NCBI RefSeq assembly: GCF_006364435.1
Contig: NZ_CP040977.1
Span: forward strand, 1,240,001 to 1,304,000
Direction of reading: 5' to 3'
From: Candidatus Methylopumilus universalis
GTDB lineage: Bacteria; Pseudomonadota; Gammaproteobacteria; Burkholderiales; Methylophilaceae
Length of the DNA stretch: 64,000 bases
The notes under the pieces are model-generated. The model searched no databases. It saw only the letters and a program-made list of their open reading frames with translations, and was not told the origin of the DNA. The number at the start of each line of letters is the position of its first letter. Position 1 is the stretch's first letter. Position numbers and translations under genes: made by a program. Positions 20,266-31,079 of the stretch are shown here, piece after piece.

Positions 20266-23200
20266 TATGCAGCTTCCTTTGTAAGTGACGCATGAAGTTC
20301 ATTTAATGCACGTTTATATTCGTTTGGCATGACTTTAATAAATTGAGGTCTTACTTTATCCCAGTTATCTAAAATAAATTTAGCACGTTCACTCTCAGTG
20401 TATTTGAGATGTTTTTCGATGAGTGTTTTTAAAATGACTTCATCAGGCTGATTTAAATGTTGAGGCACTTTGGGTTGTACTTGTTGTGTCTCTACTTTTT
20501 CTAATGACACCATAGATGGATTGCAACGTTTGCTGAACAAACCATCTTCGTCATATACGTAGGCTACTCCTCCTGACATCCCTGCTGCAAAATTTTGTCC
20601 GGTATTACCTAAAACTACGACAGTACCTCCTGTCATATATTCGCAACCGTGATTACCAAGGCCTTCTACCACTGCGGAGGCTCCTGAATTTCTCACACAG
20701 AATCTTTCCCCTGCCACACCACTAAAATAGCTCTCTCCTGTTGTTGCACCATACATCACAGTGTTACCTACAATAATATTTTCATGTGATTTCGCTTTAA
20801 ATGCTTTAGGAGGTTTGATCACGACCCTGCCGCCACATAAACCTTTAGCAACATAGTCGTTACCTTCGCCAATCAATTCCATGGAAATGCCTTGTGCCAA
20901 GAATGCTGCAAAACTTTGTCCAGCGGTGCCATTTAAAGTAATTTGAATGGTATCTTGCGGTAAACCTTCATGACCAAAACGTTTTGCAATTTCATGGGAC
21001 AACATGGTGCCCACAGTGCGATTTGTATTGGTAATCGGTAAATTAATCGATACTTTTTGACGTTTATCTAATGCAAGTTTTGATAATTTAATAAGTTCAT
21101 TATCGAGTGCATGTTCAAGACCATGCGATTGTTCTTCTGTATGACGACGTGAAACTTCTTTTTCAACATTAGGTTGATGGAAAATTTTACTGAAATCAAG
21201 TCCTTGAATTTTCCAGTGCTCAATGCCAGCTTGTGTATCAAGCAGATCGGTGCGGCCAATTAGATCATCAAATTTTCTAATGCCAAGTGATGCCATCCAC
21301 TCACGCACTTCTTCAGCCACAAAGAAGAAATAGTTCACGACATGTTCAGGTTGACCTGTGAAACGTTTACGTAATTCTGGATCTTGAGTTGCCACACCGA
21401 CTGGGCATGTATTCAAATGACATTTACGCATCATGATGCAACCTTCAACCACAAGCGGTGCTGTCGCAAAACCAAATTCATCTGCACCTAACAGGGCACC
21501 GATGACGACATCGCGACCTGTTTTCATTTGCCCGTCGACTTGAACAATGACACGTCCGCGTAAACGATTTAATACTAACGTTTGTTGTGTTTCAGCGAGT
21601 CCAATCTCCCAAGGCGTGCCAGCATGTTTAATCGATGAAATAGGCGAGGCTCCTGTACCACCGTCATGGCCTGCAATCACAATATGATCAGATTTGGCTT
21701 TTGCAACACCGGCAGCGACAGTTCCTACACCTGTTTCAGATACAAGTTTGACTGAAATACTTGCACTTGGATTTGCATTTTTTAAATCATGAATGAGTTG
21801 AGCTAAATCTTCGATCGAATAAATGTCGTGATGCGGTGGTGGTGAAATAAGACCGACACCTGGAACTGAGAAACGAAGTTTTGCAATGTAAGGGCTCACT
21901 TTGTGACCTGGTAATTGGCCGCCTTCACCTGGTTTTGCGCCTTGTGCCATCTTGATTTGAATTTGATCGGCTGAACTTAAATATTCTGCAGTCACGCCGA
22001 ATCGACCGGAAGCGACTTGTTTAATTCGCGAGCGAAGTGAATCCCCTTTTTTAAGTTTAATATCACTTTCAATTAAGTTAAGGCCAATCACATTTGCAAC
22101 GGTATTGTCTTTATCTAAAGTTAAGAAGCGTTTTGCGTCCTCACCACCTTCGCCGGTATTGGATTTACCACCAATACGATTCATCGCGATCGCTAATGTT
22201 GTATGGGCTTCTGTTGAGATTGATCCTAAAGACATCGCCCCCGTTGCAAATCGTTTGACGATTTCTTTCGCCGGTTCTACGTCATCTAAGGAAATTGCTT
22301 TGTCATTCGTTTTTAATTTAAATAATCCACGTAAAGTCATTTGACGTTTCGTTTGATCATTAATGAGGGCTGCATATTCTTTATAAGTACTATATTGGTT
22401 CGTTCTTGTCGCATGTTGTAATTTTGCAATCGAGTCAGGTGTCCACATATGTTCTTCGCCTCTAACTCTAAAGGCATATTCACCACCTGCATCTAATGCA
22501 TTAACTAAGACTGGGTCAGCTCCAAAAGCGGATTGATGAATACGCATAGTTTCTTCTGCAATTTCTTCAATACCGATACCTTCGATATTGGTGGCTGTAC
22601 CTTTAAAGTAAGCATTAATGAGTTGAGAGTTAAGGCCCACTGCTTCAAAAATTTGTGCGCCACAGTAAGATTGGTAGGTTGAAATACCCATCTTAGACAT
22701 GACTTTGTAAAGACCTTTACCAATCGATTTAATAAAGTTCTTGTGAGCGAGAACATGGTCATTTGTCATGGCATGCATAGATTCATATGCCAACCAAGGA
22801 CAAATTGCCTCCGCACCATAACCACCTAAAAGAGCAAAGTGATGAACTTCACGAGCAGAACCTGTATCCACCACTAGGCCTGTATTGGTGCGCAAACCTT
22901 CGCGCACTAGATGTTGATGTATAGCCGAAGTGGCTAACAATGCTGGGATCGCCATACGATCTTTGGATTGATTGCGATCCGATAAAATCAGAATGTTGTA
23001 ACCATCCTTCACTGCTTTATAGACATCTTGCCGAAGAGTGTCGATTGCTTTTTTCATACCATACGCGTCGTCTTTTTTAAGACCCTTCACATCGTATGTA
23101 ATATCAAGTACTAGAGATTTGTATGCATCTTTTGTGAGTTTAGAAATATTTTTTAATTGTTCTAAATCGTCAAGTGTTAAAACAGGCTGACTTGTTTCAA

Positions 23201-24902
23201 GTCTTGTAGTTGGTTTTGTTTCATCGACTGCTAATAAATTAGGCTTGGGTCCAATAAATGTCACGAGCGACATCACCAACTCTTCACGAATAGGATCGAT
23301 CGGTGGATTCGTAACTTGTGCAAATAATTGTTTAAAGTAGTTGTAAATAAGTTTTGGTTTTTTTGAGAGTACTGGAAGTGCAGCATCATTGCCCATCGAA
23401 CCTGAGTTCTCTTCCCCATTTGCCACCATAGGTTGCAAAATAAATTTAATATCTTCTTGTGTGTAACCAAAACTTTGTTGTGTATCGAGTAAGGTCTCTT
23501 TAAGTTCAGTCTTACTATTTGTTTTTGGGAAGTCACCCAGGAAGTAACGAGAGCTATCAATCCACTCGCGATAAGGTTTATGTGTTGCGAGTTCTTTTTT
23601 CACTTCTTCATCATCAATGATGCGGCCTTTTTCCATATCGATAAGAAGCATTTTGCCTGGTTGCAAACGCCACTTCTTAATAATTTTTTCTTGTGGGAAT
23701 TGCAGTACACCCATTTCAGATGCCATCATGACGACACCATCGTCGGTCATTAAATAGCGTGCGGGACGTAATCCATTTCGATCTAGGGTGGCACCAATCA
23801 TACGACCATCGGTAAATGCAACTGCTGCTGGACCATCCCAAGGCTCCATCAATGCAGCGTGATATTCATAGAATGCACGACGATTTTCATCCATCATAGG
23901 ATTACCTGACCATGCTTCAGGAATTAACATCATCATTGCATGCGGAAGACTGTAACCACCTGCAACTAACAACTCTAAACAATTATCAAAACATGCGGAG
24001 TCAGATTGGCCTTCGACAATGAGTGGCCATAACTTTTCTAAGTCATCACCTAATAATGCGGATTGCATACTTTCATGTCTTGCACGCATCCAATTGACAT
24101 TGCCTTGCACCGTATTAATTTCTCCGTTGTGCGCAATCATTCTAAATGGATGTGCTAAATCCCATGCAGGGAACGTGTTCGTTGAGAAACGTTGATGAAC
24201 TAAAGCCAATGCCGATGTCACACGCTCGTCTTTTAAGTCTGGGTAGTAAGTATCCACTTCGTTTGCAAGGAGCATGCCCTTATAAACAATGGTGCGACTT
24301 GAAAGAGATGGAATATAAAATTGTGCAGGATCGTCAAGCCCTAACTTTTTAACGCTATGTTCAATGCGTTTACGAATGACAAATAGTTTTCGTTCGAAAT
24401 GGTTTTGATCTTTGATCTCGCGGCCCTGACCAACGATGACTTGTTTGATCTTTGGTTCAAGTGCTTTCGCAGCATCTGCGATATTAGAATTATTGGTAGG
24501 TACATCTCGCCAAGCTAAAAATGTTTGGCCTTCTTCTTTGATAATGTCAGTGATGATCTTTTCACATTGAGTGCGATGCGAATTTGATTGTGGGAAAAAA
24601 ATAAGACCACATGCATATTGACCAGATAGAGGTAAATCAACAGATAATTTTTTAGCCTCATCTCGAATGAGACCATCTGGCATTTGAATGAGGATACCAG
24701 CACCATCACCTAATTTTGGATCATAGCCTGTCGCACCACGATGCGTTAGGTTGGTTAAGATCTGAAGACCCTGAGCCACAATGGTGTGACTTTTGGTGCC
24801 ATGAATGTTAGCCACAAAGCCAACGCCACAGGCGTCATGCTCATTTTTGGGGTTATAGAGACCTTGTTGCTCAGGTCTTTCGAATTGAGTCATAAACTGC
24901 AT
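20265..24902 (-). CDS. gltB: Glutamate synthase (NADPH) large subunit GltB
   Basis: Makes glutamate from glutamine and 2-oxoglutarate; with glutamine synthetase this is the main ammonium assimilation route. The 1545-residue chain has an N-terminal class II glutaminase domain whose nucleophile is Cys25 (DACGVGF) after a short propeptide, a central domain, the FMN-binding synthase domain with [17 protein letters not shown], the [3Fe-4S] motif [15 protein letters not shown] and the C-terminal beta-helix domain rich in glycines (about 1250-1480). The first ATG at 24902 is used; a second ATG three codons later is also possible. A good sigma70-type promoter lies just upstream. Confidence 0.97.
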   Translation of the reverse strand: MQFMTQFERPEQQGLYNPKNEHDACGVGFVANIHGTKSHTIVAQGLQILTNLTHRGATGYDPKLGDGAGILIQMPDGLIRDEAKKLSVDLPLSGQYACGLIFFPQSNSHRTQCEKIITDIIKEEGQTFLAWRDVPTNNSNIADAAKALEPKIKQVIVGQGREIKDQNHFERKLFVIRKRIEHSVKKLGLDDPAQFYIPSLSSRTIVYKGMLLANEVDTYYPDLKDERVTSALALVHQRFSTNTFPAWDLAHPFRMIAHNGEINTVQGNVNWMRARHESMQSALLGDDLEKLWPLIVEGQSDSACFDNCLELLVAGGYSLPHAMMMLIPEAWSGNPMMDENRRAFYEYHAALMEPWDGPAAVAFTDGRMIGATLDRNGLRPARYLMTDDGVVMMASEMGVLQFPQEKIIKKWRLQPGKMLLIDMEKGRIIDDEEVKKELATHKPYREWIDSSRYFLGDFPKTNSKTELKETLLDTQQSFGYTQEDIKFILQPMVANGEENSGSMGNDAALPVLSKKPKLIYNYFKQLFAQVTNPPIDPIREELVMSLVTFIGPKPNLLAVDETKPTTRLETSQPVLTLDDLEQLKNISKLTKDAYKSLVLDITYDVKGLKKDDAYGMKKAIDTLRQDVYKAVKDGYNILILSDRNQSKDRMAIPALLATSAIHQHLVREGLRTNTGLVVDTGSAREVHHFALLGGYGAEAICPWLAYESMHAMTNDHVLAHKNFIKSIGKGLYKVMSKMGISTYQSYCGAQIFEAVGLNSQLINAYFKGTATNIEGIGIEEIAEETMRIHQSAFGADPVLVNALDAGGEYAFRVRGEEHMWTPDSIAKLQHATRTNQYSTYKEYAALINDQTKRQMTLRGLFKLKTNDKAISLDDVEPAKEIVKRFATGAMSLGSISTEAHTTLAIAMNRIGGKSNTGEGGEDAKRFLTLDKDNTVANVIGLNLIESDIKLKKGDSLRSRIKQVASGRFGVTAEYLSSADQIQIKMAQGAKPGEGGQLPGHKVSPYIAKLRFSVPGVGLISPPPHHDIYSIEDLAQLIHDLKNANPSASISVKLVSETGVGTVAAGVAKAKSDHIVIAGHDGGTGASPISSIKHAGTPWEIGLAETQQTLVLNRLRGRVIVQVDGQMKTGRDVVIGALLGADEFGFATAPLVVEGCIMMRKCHLNTCPVGVATQDPELRKRFTGQPEHVVNYFFFVAEEVREWMASLGIRKFDDLIGRTDLLDTQAGIEHWKIQGLDFSKIFHQPNVEKEVSRRHTEEQSHGLEHALDNELIKLSKLALDKRQKVSINLPITNTNRTVGTMLSHEIAKRFGHEGLPQDTIQITLNGTAGQSFAAFLAQGISMELIGEGNDYVAKGLCGGRVVIKPPKAFKAKSHENIIVGNTVMYGATTGESYFSGVAGERFCVRNSGASAVVEGLGNHGCEYMTGGTVVVLGNTGQNFAAGMSGGVAYVYDEDGLFSKRCNPSMVSLEKVETQQVQPKVPQHLNQPDEVILKTLIEKHLKYTESERAKFILDNWDKVRPQFIKVMPNEYKRALNELHASLTKEAA

Positions 24903-24926
24903 TAAAAAGATTAAACGGAACCTTCA

Positions 24927-24955
24927 ATAATAAAGCCTAACGCCCTGTAATTCAA
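24927..24955 (-). promoter_or_regulatory. Sigma70-type promoter for gltBD
   Basis: Reading the minus strand, TTGAAT (24955-24950) and TATTAT (24932-24927) are separated by exactly 17 bases, and lie about 25 bases before the gltB start. The -10 box matches consensus at 5 of 6 positions. Confidence 0.55.
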
Positions 24956-24967
24956 CAATTATTGAGC

Positions 24968-26248
24968 TTATTTAAGGACTTGAAAGACTTCTTTTGCGGC
25001 TTCAACCGTTTGATGAATATCCTGATCTGTATGGGCTATAGATACGAAGCCTGCCTCGAATGCTGATGGGCCAAAGTAAAAACCTGACGTTAACATGTGA
25101 TGGAAGAATTGATTGAAATGTTCTTTATTACTTTTCATGATTTCATCGAAGCTTGTGGGCGCTTCTTCACTAAAATAAATGCCGAACATACCACCTACAG
25201 ATTGCGCACTGAATTTAACATCTAAATCATGTGCGGCTTTTGTTAAACCATCCACAAGTAATTTGGTTTTTTTCGTTAAGTCCTCGAAGAAATTTGGGGC
25301 TTGTACAAGTTTCAGTGTTACAAGTCCTGCTGCAACTGCCACAGGGTTTCCAGACAATGTGCCCGCTTGGTATACCGCACCTATGGGGGCTAAACATTGC
25401 ATAATATCGCGTCGTCCGCCAAAAGCACCCACAGGTAAGCCACCACCAATCACTTTACCCAGTGTCGTCAAATCAGGCGTAATGCCATAAAGCGCTTGAG
25501 CGCCACCTATATTGACTCTGAAGCCTGTCATCACTTCATCAAAAATGAGTACAGCGCCATGTTTGGTGCATAACTCACGAAGTGTTTTTAAGAATTCCAT
25601 GTGGGGAATAATGAGATTCATATTGCCTACGACTGGCTCAATAATGACCGTCGCAATCGTGTCGCCTTTTTCTTTAAAGAGCGTTTTTAAGGCTTCGACA
25701 TCGTTATAAGGTAACGTTAAAGTATGTTTTGCAACATCTTCTGGAACGCCTGCGGAACTTGGTTCTCCAAAGGTTAAGAGTCCTGAACCTGCTTTAACTA
25801 ATAGCGCATCTGCATGACCGTGATAACACCCTTCGAATTTAACTAAAGTATCTCGCTTGGTAAATCCACGTGCGACACGAATCGCACTCATCGTAGCTTC
25901 CGTGCCTGAACTCACGAGTCGCACTTGTTCAATACTGGGAACAAGTTTCACGAGTAATTCCGCCATCTCGAGCTCTCGTTTTGTGGGAGCGCCAAATGAC
26001 AAACTATCGAAAGAAGCTTCTTGAACTGCTTTTAAAACTTGTGGGTGTGCGTGGCCTAAAATCATAGGGCCCCAAGAATTGATGTAGTCGATATATTCGC
26101 GTCCATCTTCATCCCATAATTTGCTACCTAAGCCTTTTTTGAAAAAAATCGGTGTGCCTCCAACCGACTTAAATGCTCGAACGGGAGAATTGACGCCACC
26201 TGGAATGACTTTTTGTGAACGTTCAAATAGCGTTTTATTTTGACTCAT
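24968..26248 (-). CDS. hemL: Glutamate-1-semialdehyde 2,1-aminomutase HemL
   Basis: PLP-dependent enzyme forming 5-aminolevulinate from glutamate-1-semialdehyde in the C5 haem route. The 426 residues begin with the typical [25 protein letters not shown]-like N-terminus; the PLP region shows [29 protein letters not shown] with the cofactor aspartate, and the Schiff-base lysine in [14 protein letters not shown] (about residue 265). It is the last gene of a thiD-thiE-hemL run on the minus strand, starting 6 bases after the thiE stop. The C5 route distinguishes this organism from alphaproteobacteria with HemA-type ALA synthase. Confidence 0.97.
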   Translation of the reverse strand: MSQNKTLFERSQKVIPGGVNSPVRAFKSVGGTPIFFKKGLGSKLWDEDGREYIDYINSWGPMILGHAHPQVLKAVQEASFDSLSFGAPTKRELEMAELLVKLVPSIEQVRLVSSGTEATMSAIRVARGFTKRDTLVKFEGCYHGHADALLVKAGSGLLTFGEPSSAGVPEDVAKHTLTLPYNDVEALKTLFKEKGDTIATVIIEPVVGNMNLIIPHMEFLKTLRELCTKHGAVLIFDEVMTGFRVNIGGAQALYGITPDLTTLGKVIGGGLPVGAFGGRRDIMQCLAPIGAVYQAGTLSGNPVAVAAGLVTLKLVQAPNFFEDLTKKTKLLVDGLTKAAHDLDVKFSAQSVGGMFGIYFSEEAPTSFDEIMKSNKEHFNQFFHHMLTSGFYFGPSAFEAGFVSIAHTDQDIHQTVEAAKEVFQVLK

Positions 26249-26254
26249 AACGAT

Positions 26255-26881
26255 TTAATGAAACATCCTTAAAAATGTTTCTGCAGTTTCCTTAATGGTT
26301 TTAGCTTCGTAAAGACTGGTAATGACAGCGATCGCGTCGATCCCTGTCTCAATCACATCATGAGCATTATTCACGGTGATGCCCCCAATTGCAACGATAG
26401 GAATGTGAATCTCACGCTTTGCTTCTTTTAAAAGCGCTAAAGCAGCTCTCGGAGCATTAGGTTTTGTGGGAGTTGGGAACATTGCCCCAAAAGCAACATA
26501 GCTCGCACCCTCTTTTTGGGCCTGTTTTGCACGACTTAATTGGTTATAACATGAGCTTCCAATGATGGCATCTTCGCCTAAAATGTGCCTAACTTCGGCG
26601 ATATTGTCATCATTTACACCTAAATGAACACCATCTGCCTCCAAATTAAGGCACATCTCCACATCGTCATTCACAATGCATGGCACATCATATTGGCGAC
26701 AAAGACGTAAAATAGCAGCACATTGCTGCATTTTAACGTCACGATCCTGTATTTTACTGCGATATTGCACCATAAAAGCGCCACCTTCAATGGCTAATTG
26801 CGTTTTATGGATAAGTGTATTTAAGTCCGCCATATCTGGAGTGATGGCGTATAAACCTTTAATGATGAATGAATCGCGCAT
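26255..26881 (-). CDS. thiE: Thiamine-phosphate synthase ThiE
   Basis: Couples HMP diphosphate to thiazole phosphate to form thiamine phosphate. Starting at the ATG at 26881 gives a 208-residue protein that begins MRDSFIIKGLYAITPD, the normal family N-terminus; a longer in-frame reading back to 26953 would add 24 residues lying inside thiD and is rejected. Motifs seen are QYRSK (diphosphate site), GVHLGVNDD, GSSCYN, FGAMFPTPTKPNAP and VAIGGI. The gene starts 23 bases inside the end of thiD, so translation is probably coupled. It ends 6 bases before hemL. Confidence 0.94.
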   Translation of the reverse strand: MRDSFIIKGLYAITPDMADLNTLIHKTQLAIEGGAFMVQYRSKIQDRDVKMQQCAAILRLCRQYDVPCIVNDDVEMCLNLEADGVHLGVNDDNIAEVRHILGEDAIIGSSCYNQLSRAKQAQKEGASYVAFGAMFPTPTKPNAPRAALALLKEAKREIHIPIVAIGGITVNNAHDVIETGIDAIAVITSLYEAKTIKETAETFLRMFH

Positions 26882-27698
26882 ATTCCAATTCATCATCATG
26901 AGCCCAAAAGAGTCGATCTGGAATAAATTGGCCCATGCCAGGCTTATACCCATGCTTTAAAGACTGCCAAGTAAAGCGCTGTCCTTCTTGTATCGCCTCT
27001 TCTAAGGTGGATCCTAATGCCATACATCCGGCAATTGCTGAAGCCAAAGTACAACCTGAGCCATGATAACTCCCTGCTAATCTTTCCCAGTTATAACTTT
27101 TCACTTTGCCGTTCTCATTATATAAAGTGTTAATGACTTCGGTCGTCACTTCATGGGTACCTGTAATTAAAGCCAATTGACAACCCGTATTAAGAAGTCG
27201 CTCTGCACATTCATCCAAACTTGCCTCACCAAAATCGTCACCATCTTTAAATGCTAAGCGTCTTGCTTCAATGCTATTTGGTGTAATAAGTGTTGCTTGC
27301 GATAGCAACAAGTCTGACATTGCATTAATCATTTCATTGGTGACTAATGCATCACCTCGACCCGAAGCCAATACAGGATCGATGATGAGTGGAATTGTGG
27401 GATAGTCCGCCACAATTTCTGCAATCATCGCGATCGTTTCAACACTCCCTAATAAACCCAATTTAAATGCGGAGACTTCCATGTCCTCTAATAAGGTGCG
27501 TGCTTGATCATTTACCCAGTCCGCATCAAAAGCCATCATGCTTTCAACGCCTGAAGTATCTTGCACGGTAATGGCTGTAGTGACAGACAAAGGATGACAA
27601 CCTAAACTGGCTAGCGTTAAAACGTCAGCCTGAAGTCCAGCGCCGCCCGTCGGATCGGTCGCTGAAAATGTCATGACACATGGAGGATTTTTTTTCAT
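26859..27698 (-). CDS. thiD: Hydroxymethylpyrimidine/phosphomethylpyrimidine kinase ThiD
   Basis: Ribokinase-fold kinase that phosphorylates HMP and then HMP phosphate, feeding ThiE; its substrate is the product of ThiC at the left end of the window. The 279 residues show the N-terminal FSATDPTGGAGLQADVLTLASLG, a central ITPNSIEARRL and the anion-hole/catalytic motif GSGCTLASAIAG (about residue 215) with the catalytic cysteine. First gene of thiD-thiE-hemL. No TPP riboswitch consensus is seen in the roughly 200 bases upstream. Confidence 0.95.
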   Translation of the reverse strand: MKKNPPCVMTFSATDPTGGAGLQADVLTLASLGCHPLSVTTAITVQDTSGVESMMAFDADWVNDQARTLLEDMEVSAFKLGLLGSVETIAMIAEIVADYPTIPLIIDPVLASGRGDALVTNEMINAMSDLLLSQATLITPNSIEARRLAFKDGDDFGEASLDECAERLLNTGCQLALITGTHEVTTEVINTLYNENGKVKSYNWERLAGSYHGSGCTLASAIAGCMALGSTLEEAIQEGQRFTWQSLKHGYKPGMGQFIPDRLFWAHDDELEYARFIHH

Positions 27699-27901
27699 GA
27701 TTTAATGTGTTTTAGAACTTATAGTTTCAGTAGTATTATGAATTAATTAAACGCTCAAAAGTTTAAAGATGAAAATTATTTTCTAAGTTGTGTGTTTTTT
27801 ATCCTTTGCTACTTTTGCCACATCAAAAATAAATTAAATAATTAATTTAATTCAAAGTTGTTTATAATTTTGCAATAAACTATTTTAAAAGGCCTATTAA
27901 A
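27699..27901. promoter_or_regulatory. Divergent intergenic region thiD / lipoprotein gene
   Basis: About 200 very AT-rich bases between divergent thiD and the lipoprotein gene. A perfect TATAAT (27863-27868) lies about 34 bases before the lipoprotein start codon and is a likely -10 box for that gene; the -35 position is AT-rich without a clear match. Nothing else is recognised. Confidence 0.4.
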
Positions 27902-28249
27902 ATGAACATCAAATACATTCTAATATTAATTACAGCGATTTTTATATCTGCCTGTAGCTCTATGACATACACAACCAAACAAGAATCATCTGAAAAAAAT
28001 AAACCGGTAATTCATGAAATTAAATGTGTGACTCTCAGTGGATGTGAAGCAAAAGCTGCTGAATTATGCGCCGATGGGTATAACGTTCTGAGCACATCTG
28101 AATCAGTACCATATGTATTAAATAAAATGGAAATTTCATGTAAAACAAAAACACCTCCTGTAGTAGAAAAGAAGGAGGAGTTAGAAAAGAAAGAGGACTC
28201 AAAGCTAAATGATGCAATCATCGAAATTGAAAAAGAAATGAAAAAATAA
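27902..28249 (+). CDS. Small lipoprotein of unknown function
   Basis: A 115-residue lipoprotein: hydrophobic signal YILILITAIFISACSS with the lipobox cysteine at about residue 18. The short mature part has four further cysteines (about 42, 48, 56 and 79) that could form two disulfides, and ends in a Lys/Glu-rich charged tail (about residues 88-115) with coiled-coil character. The core pattern CVTLSGCEAKAAELC...GYNVLS is seen in small exported proteins of several proteobacteria, but I know no function. Two bases separate it from the following SYLF gene, so the pair is probably one envelope-associated operon. Confidence 0.75.
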   Translation: MNIKYILILITAIFISACSSMTYTTKQESSEKNKPVIHEIKCVTLSGCEAKAAELCADGYNVLSTSESVPYVLNKMEISCKTKTPPVVEKKEELEKKEDSKLNDAIIEIEKEMKK

Positions 28250-28251
28250 AA

Positions 28252-28791
28252 ATGAAACTTAAATTACATTTTTTTAGTTTCTTTGTACTAATTTTCATTT
28301 CTTCATTAGTCATTGCTGCATCAAAAGAAGAAATTGACGCTAAAACTCAGGAAACACTTCAGACTTTTTATAACTTTTCGAGTGCTGGTAAAGTCCTCTC
28401 TGATAAAGCCGCTGGTATTTTAATTTTTCCAAGCATTGTGAAAGCTGGTTTCTTTTTTGGTGGTGAATTTGGTGAGGGTGCCTTGATAATTGATGGCAAA
28501 GTTTCGGATTATTACAATACAGCCTCTGCATCATTTGGCTATCAATTGGGGGTCCAAGAAAGGTCCCAGGTTATTTTGTTTATGGACAAAACAACGCTAG
28601 ATAAATTCCGTTCTAGTGATGGATGGGATGCAGGCTTAAATGGCAGTATAGCAATTACAACGCTAGGTGCAGGTAAAGACTTCAGTATTGAAAATATAAA
28701 AGAACCGATTATTGCATTTGCATTTTCTCATAAAGGTCTTATGGGCAACATTACGCTCGAAGGCACTAAAATTACAAAAATAAAAAAATAG
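28252..28791 (+). CDS. SYLF (YSC84-like) domain exported protein
   Basis: A 179-residue protein with an N-terminal signal peptide (about residues 1-22) and a SYLF/Ysc84 lipid-binding domain: DKAAGILIFPSIVKAGFFFGGEFGEGAL, then a YYNTASASFGYQLGVQERSQVILFM segment and C-terminal EPIIAFAFSHKGLMGNITLEGTKITKI, all hallmarks of the family. SYLF proteins bind phosphoinositides in eukaryotes; in bacteria they are exported and of unclear role, possibly membrane lipid interaction. It follows the lipoprotein gene by 2 bases and is convergent with priA, 4 bases apart. Confidence 0.87.
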   Translation: MKLKLHFFSFFVLIFISSLVIAASKEEIDAKTQETLQTFYNFSSAGKVLSDKAAGILIFPSIVKAGFFFGGEFGEGALIIDGKVSDYYNTASASFGYQLGVQERSQVILFMDKTTLDKFRSSDGWDAGLNGSIAITTLGAGKDFSIENIKEPIIAFAFSHKGLMGNITLEGTKITKIKK

Positions 28792-28795
28792 CTTC

Positions 28796-31003
28796 TTAAA
28801 ATTCCAATGGGTCAACATCAACGACCCATTTTACTTTCTGACCTAATTTGTTCTCACGTAAATAAGGCACCCATTCGTCAAGCAATTTTTGTAATGCAAC
28901 GCGAGAACTTGCTTGTAAGACTAATTGAGCCCGCTCCATGCCCTTTAATCTTTCCATCATAGGTCGCACTGGATTATAAACAGTCACATGGGTACTTAAA
29001 TTTTGTGCATTGATCATGGCATCATTGAGGAATTGCATCACATGCGTCAATTGATGCGCCTCTCCCTTTAGAAGAACGAGAAATGCAAAAGGACTTAGCT
29101 CTGCTAATTCTCTTTCTTTTAAAAGCTCATTCGCAAAATTTTCATAATCATGTGTTTTTAATGCTTCAAATATGGGGTGATTTGGAAATGCAGTTTGTAT
29201 ATAAACTTCGCCTTTTGTCTTTGCGCGTCCTGCACGGCCGCTTACTTGCATCAATTGTGAAAACAAACGCTCACTCGCTCTAAAGTCGGGACTATATAAA
29301 GCCTGATCCGTATCCAATACACCAACTAAACTTAAATATGGAAAGTCGTGACCTTTAGATAGCATTTGAGTGCCAATCAAAATATCAATCTCACGATTTT
29401 TCATTTTTAAAAATAAATCGTTGAGCGCTTCTTTTGTTTTTGTGGAGTCTCGATCTACTCTTAAAATGCGTGCTTCAGGAAAAAATTCTTTTATTGTTTC
29501 TTCAACGCGCTGCGTACCTAATCCGGTTGGATAAAGATCAGTATTGCCGCATGACGGGCATTGCAGTGGCATTTTTTCATCATGGCCACAATGGTGACAA
29601 CGTAATCGTTTTTGATTTAAATGCACCACTAAGCGGCTGCTGCAACGATGGCAACGGCCTGTCCACTGACATGATGAGCATAAAAGAACCGGTGCGAAGC
29701 CTCGCCGATTAATAAAAATAAGGCTCTGTTCTTTTTTGTTTAAACGATCACGAATCGCCTCAACAAGATAAGGTGAGAAACCTTTTGTGACCGTCGACTT
29801 CGAAATATCAATACACTTAATTTCAGGGAGTGTTGAATCTAGAACCGCACGCGAAGTTAATTTTAAAAAGCCGAATTTTTTGGCGTCTTTGGTTTTGGTC
29901 GCATTAAACCAAGTTTCTAGGGATGGCGTTGCAGTACCCATCACAATGGGAATATTTTCTGATTTTGCCCTAAAGATTGCGACATCCCTTGCGTGATAAC
30001 GTAAACCTTCTTGTTGCTTAAAGGATGCATCGTGTTCTTCATCAATGATGATAAGAGATAAATGTGGCATGGGTGTAAAAATACTTAAACGTGTCCCAAT
30101 CACAATTTGAGCCTGGCCCTCTTTAGCAAGTCGCCAATGAGTTAAACGTTCGTTATCTGTTAAGTGACTATGCAGCGTCACAAGCATATATTTTTCAAAA
30201 CGCGCTCTAAAACGACTCTCAAGTTGCGGTGTTAAATTAATTTCAGGGACGAGCACCAGCACTTGTGCATGTTCTTTTTTTAACGCTTCTTCAATTAAAC
30301 GAATATAGACTTCGGTTTTGCCGCTTCCTGTAATGCCATAAAGCAACCAAGCTGCAAAAGTTTTATTTGTTTTTGAAATTTCATCGAATGCTTTTTTTTG
30401 TTCATCATTCAATGATGGAATAGGCGCTTGTATATAGACTTTATCGTCTAAGGTGATCTCTTCTTTTTCAATCCAACCCATCTCATCCAACGTTTCGATT
30501 GATTTTTTCCAAGCGCTACTCATAGAACGAAGACTCGCTTCATCAAGAAGCGTCGCATCAATTAAGGCCATCACAATGCGTTTTAAAGTCGTTTGTCGAG
30601 ATGGTAATTGATCGACCCCTAGCTCTATAGCCTTGGGCGTTAAACGATATAGATATTTTTTCGCCATCGCCTTTGTATTTATCTTTTTTAATCTAGATGG
30701 CACGGCGGACAAAATGGTTTGCCCTAAGGGATAATGATAATACTGACTGCAGAATTGAAAAAGCTTAAAGCTTTGCTCATCAAAAATCACTTCAGGATCT
30801 AAACGGATAATAGACTTTAATTTTTTAGATTCAATGGCTGTCGTATCAGAAATACCGACCACGACACCGATCATTTTGCGAGCACCAAAAGGCACCACCA
30901 CATACTGTCCAATTTGAGTATTGGGTTTATCCGTCCTATAGTCAAACACTCGATCGAGTGGGACATCGAGGGCGACTTTGAGAATATGAAGTGCGTCAGT
31001 CAT
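28796..31003 (-). CDS. priA: Primosomal protein N' (replication restart helicase PriA)
   Basis: DNA helicase that recognises stalled forks and reloads the replisome. The 735-residue protein has an N-terminal 3'-DNA binding domain (about 1-110), a winged-helix segment, then helicase domain with Walker A GITGSGKTEVY (about residue 225), DEEHD box, and a cysteine-rich zinc region CSSCQWTGRCHRCSSR...CHHCGHDEKMPLQCPSCGN (about residues 440-490) that binds two zinc ions. The helicase motif VSGRAGRAKTKG follows. It is divergent from argS across 76 bases. Confidence 0.96.
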   Translation of the reverse strand: MTDALHILKVALDVPLDRVFDYRTDKPNTQIGQYVVVPFGARKMIGVVVGISDTTAIESKKLKSIIRLDPEVIFDEQSFKLFQFCSQYYHYPLGQTILSAVPSRLKKINTKAMAKKYLYRLTPKAIELGVDQLPSRQTTLKRIVMALIDATLLDEASLRSMSSAWKKSIETLDEMGWIEKEEITLDDKVYIQAPIPSLNDEQKKAFDEISKTNKTFAAWLLYGITGSGKTEVYIRLIEEALKKEHAQVLVLVPEINLTPQLESRFRARFEKYMLVTLHSHLTDNERLTHWRLAKEGQAQIVIGTRLSIFTPMPHLSLIIIDEEHDASFKQQEGLRYHARDVAIFRAKSENIPIVMGTATPSLETWFNATKTKDAKKFGFLKLTSRAVLDSTLPEIKCIDISKSTVTKGFSPYLVEAIRDRLNKKEQSLIFINRRGFAPVLLCSSCQWTGRCHRCSSRLVVHLNQKRLRCHHCGHDEKMPLQCPSCGNTDLYPTGLGTQRVEETIKEFFPEARILRVDRDSTKTKEALNDLFLKMKNREIDILIGTQMLSKGHDFPYLSLVGVLDTDQALYSPDFRASERLFSQLMQVSGRAGRAKTKGEVYIQTAFPNHPIFEALKTHDYENFANELLKERELAELSPFAFLVLLKGEAHQLTHVMQFLNDAMINAQNLSTHVTVYNPVRPMMERLKGMERAQLVLQASSRVALQKLLDEWVPYLRENKLGQKVKWVVDVDPLEF

Positions 31004-31079
31004 AGTATTAGTTTTTAAGGGGAGTCCATCAATTCTAAGTTAAAATAAACGCTTTAATCCTTACCTATCATTCTAAGAC

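Noticed and set aside
27699-27780. TPP riboswitch upstream of thiD
   Set aside because: No CTGAGA...ACCTGA..GGATAATGCC-type conserved core is seen in the AT-rich leader.
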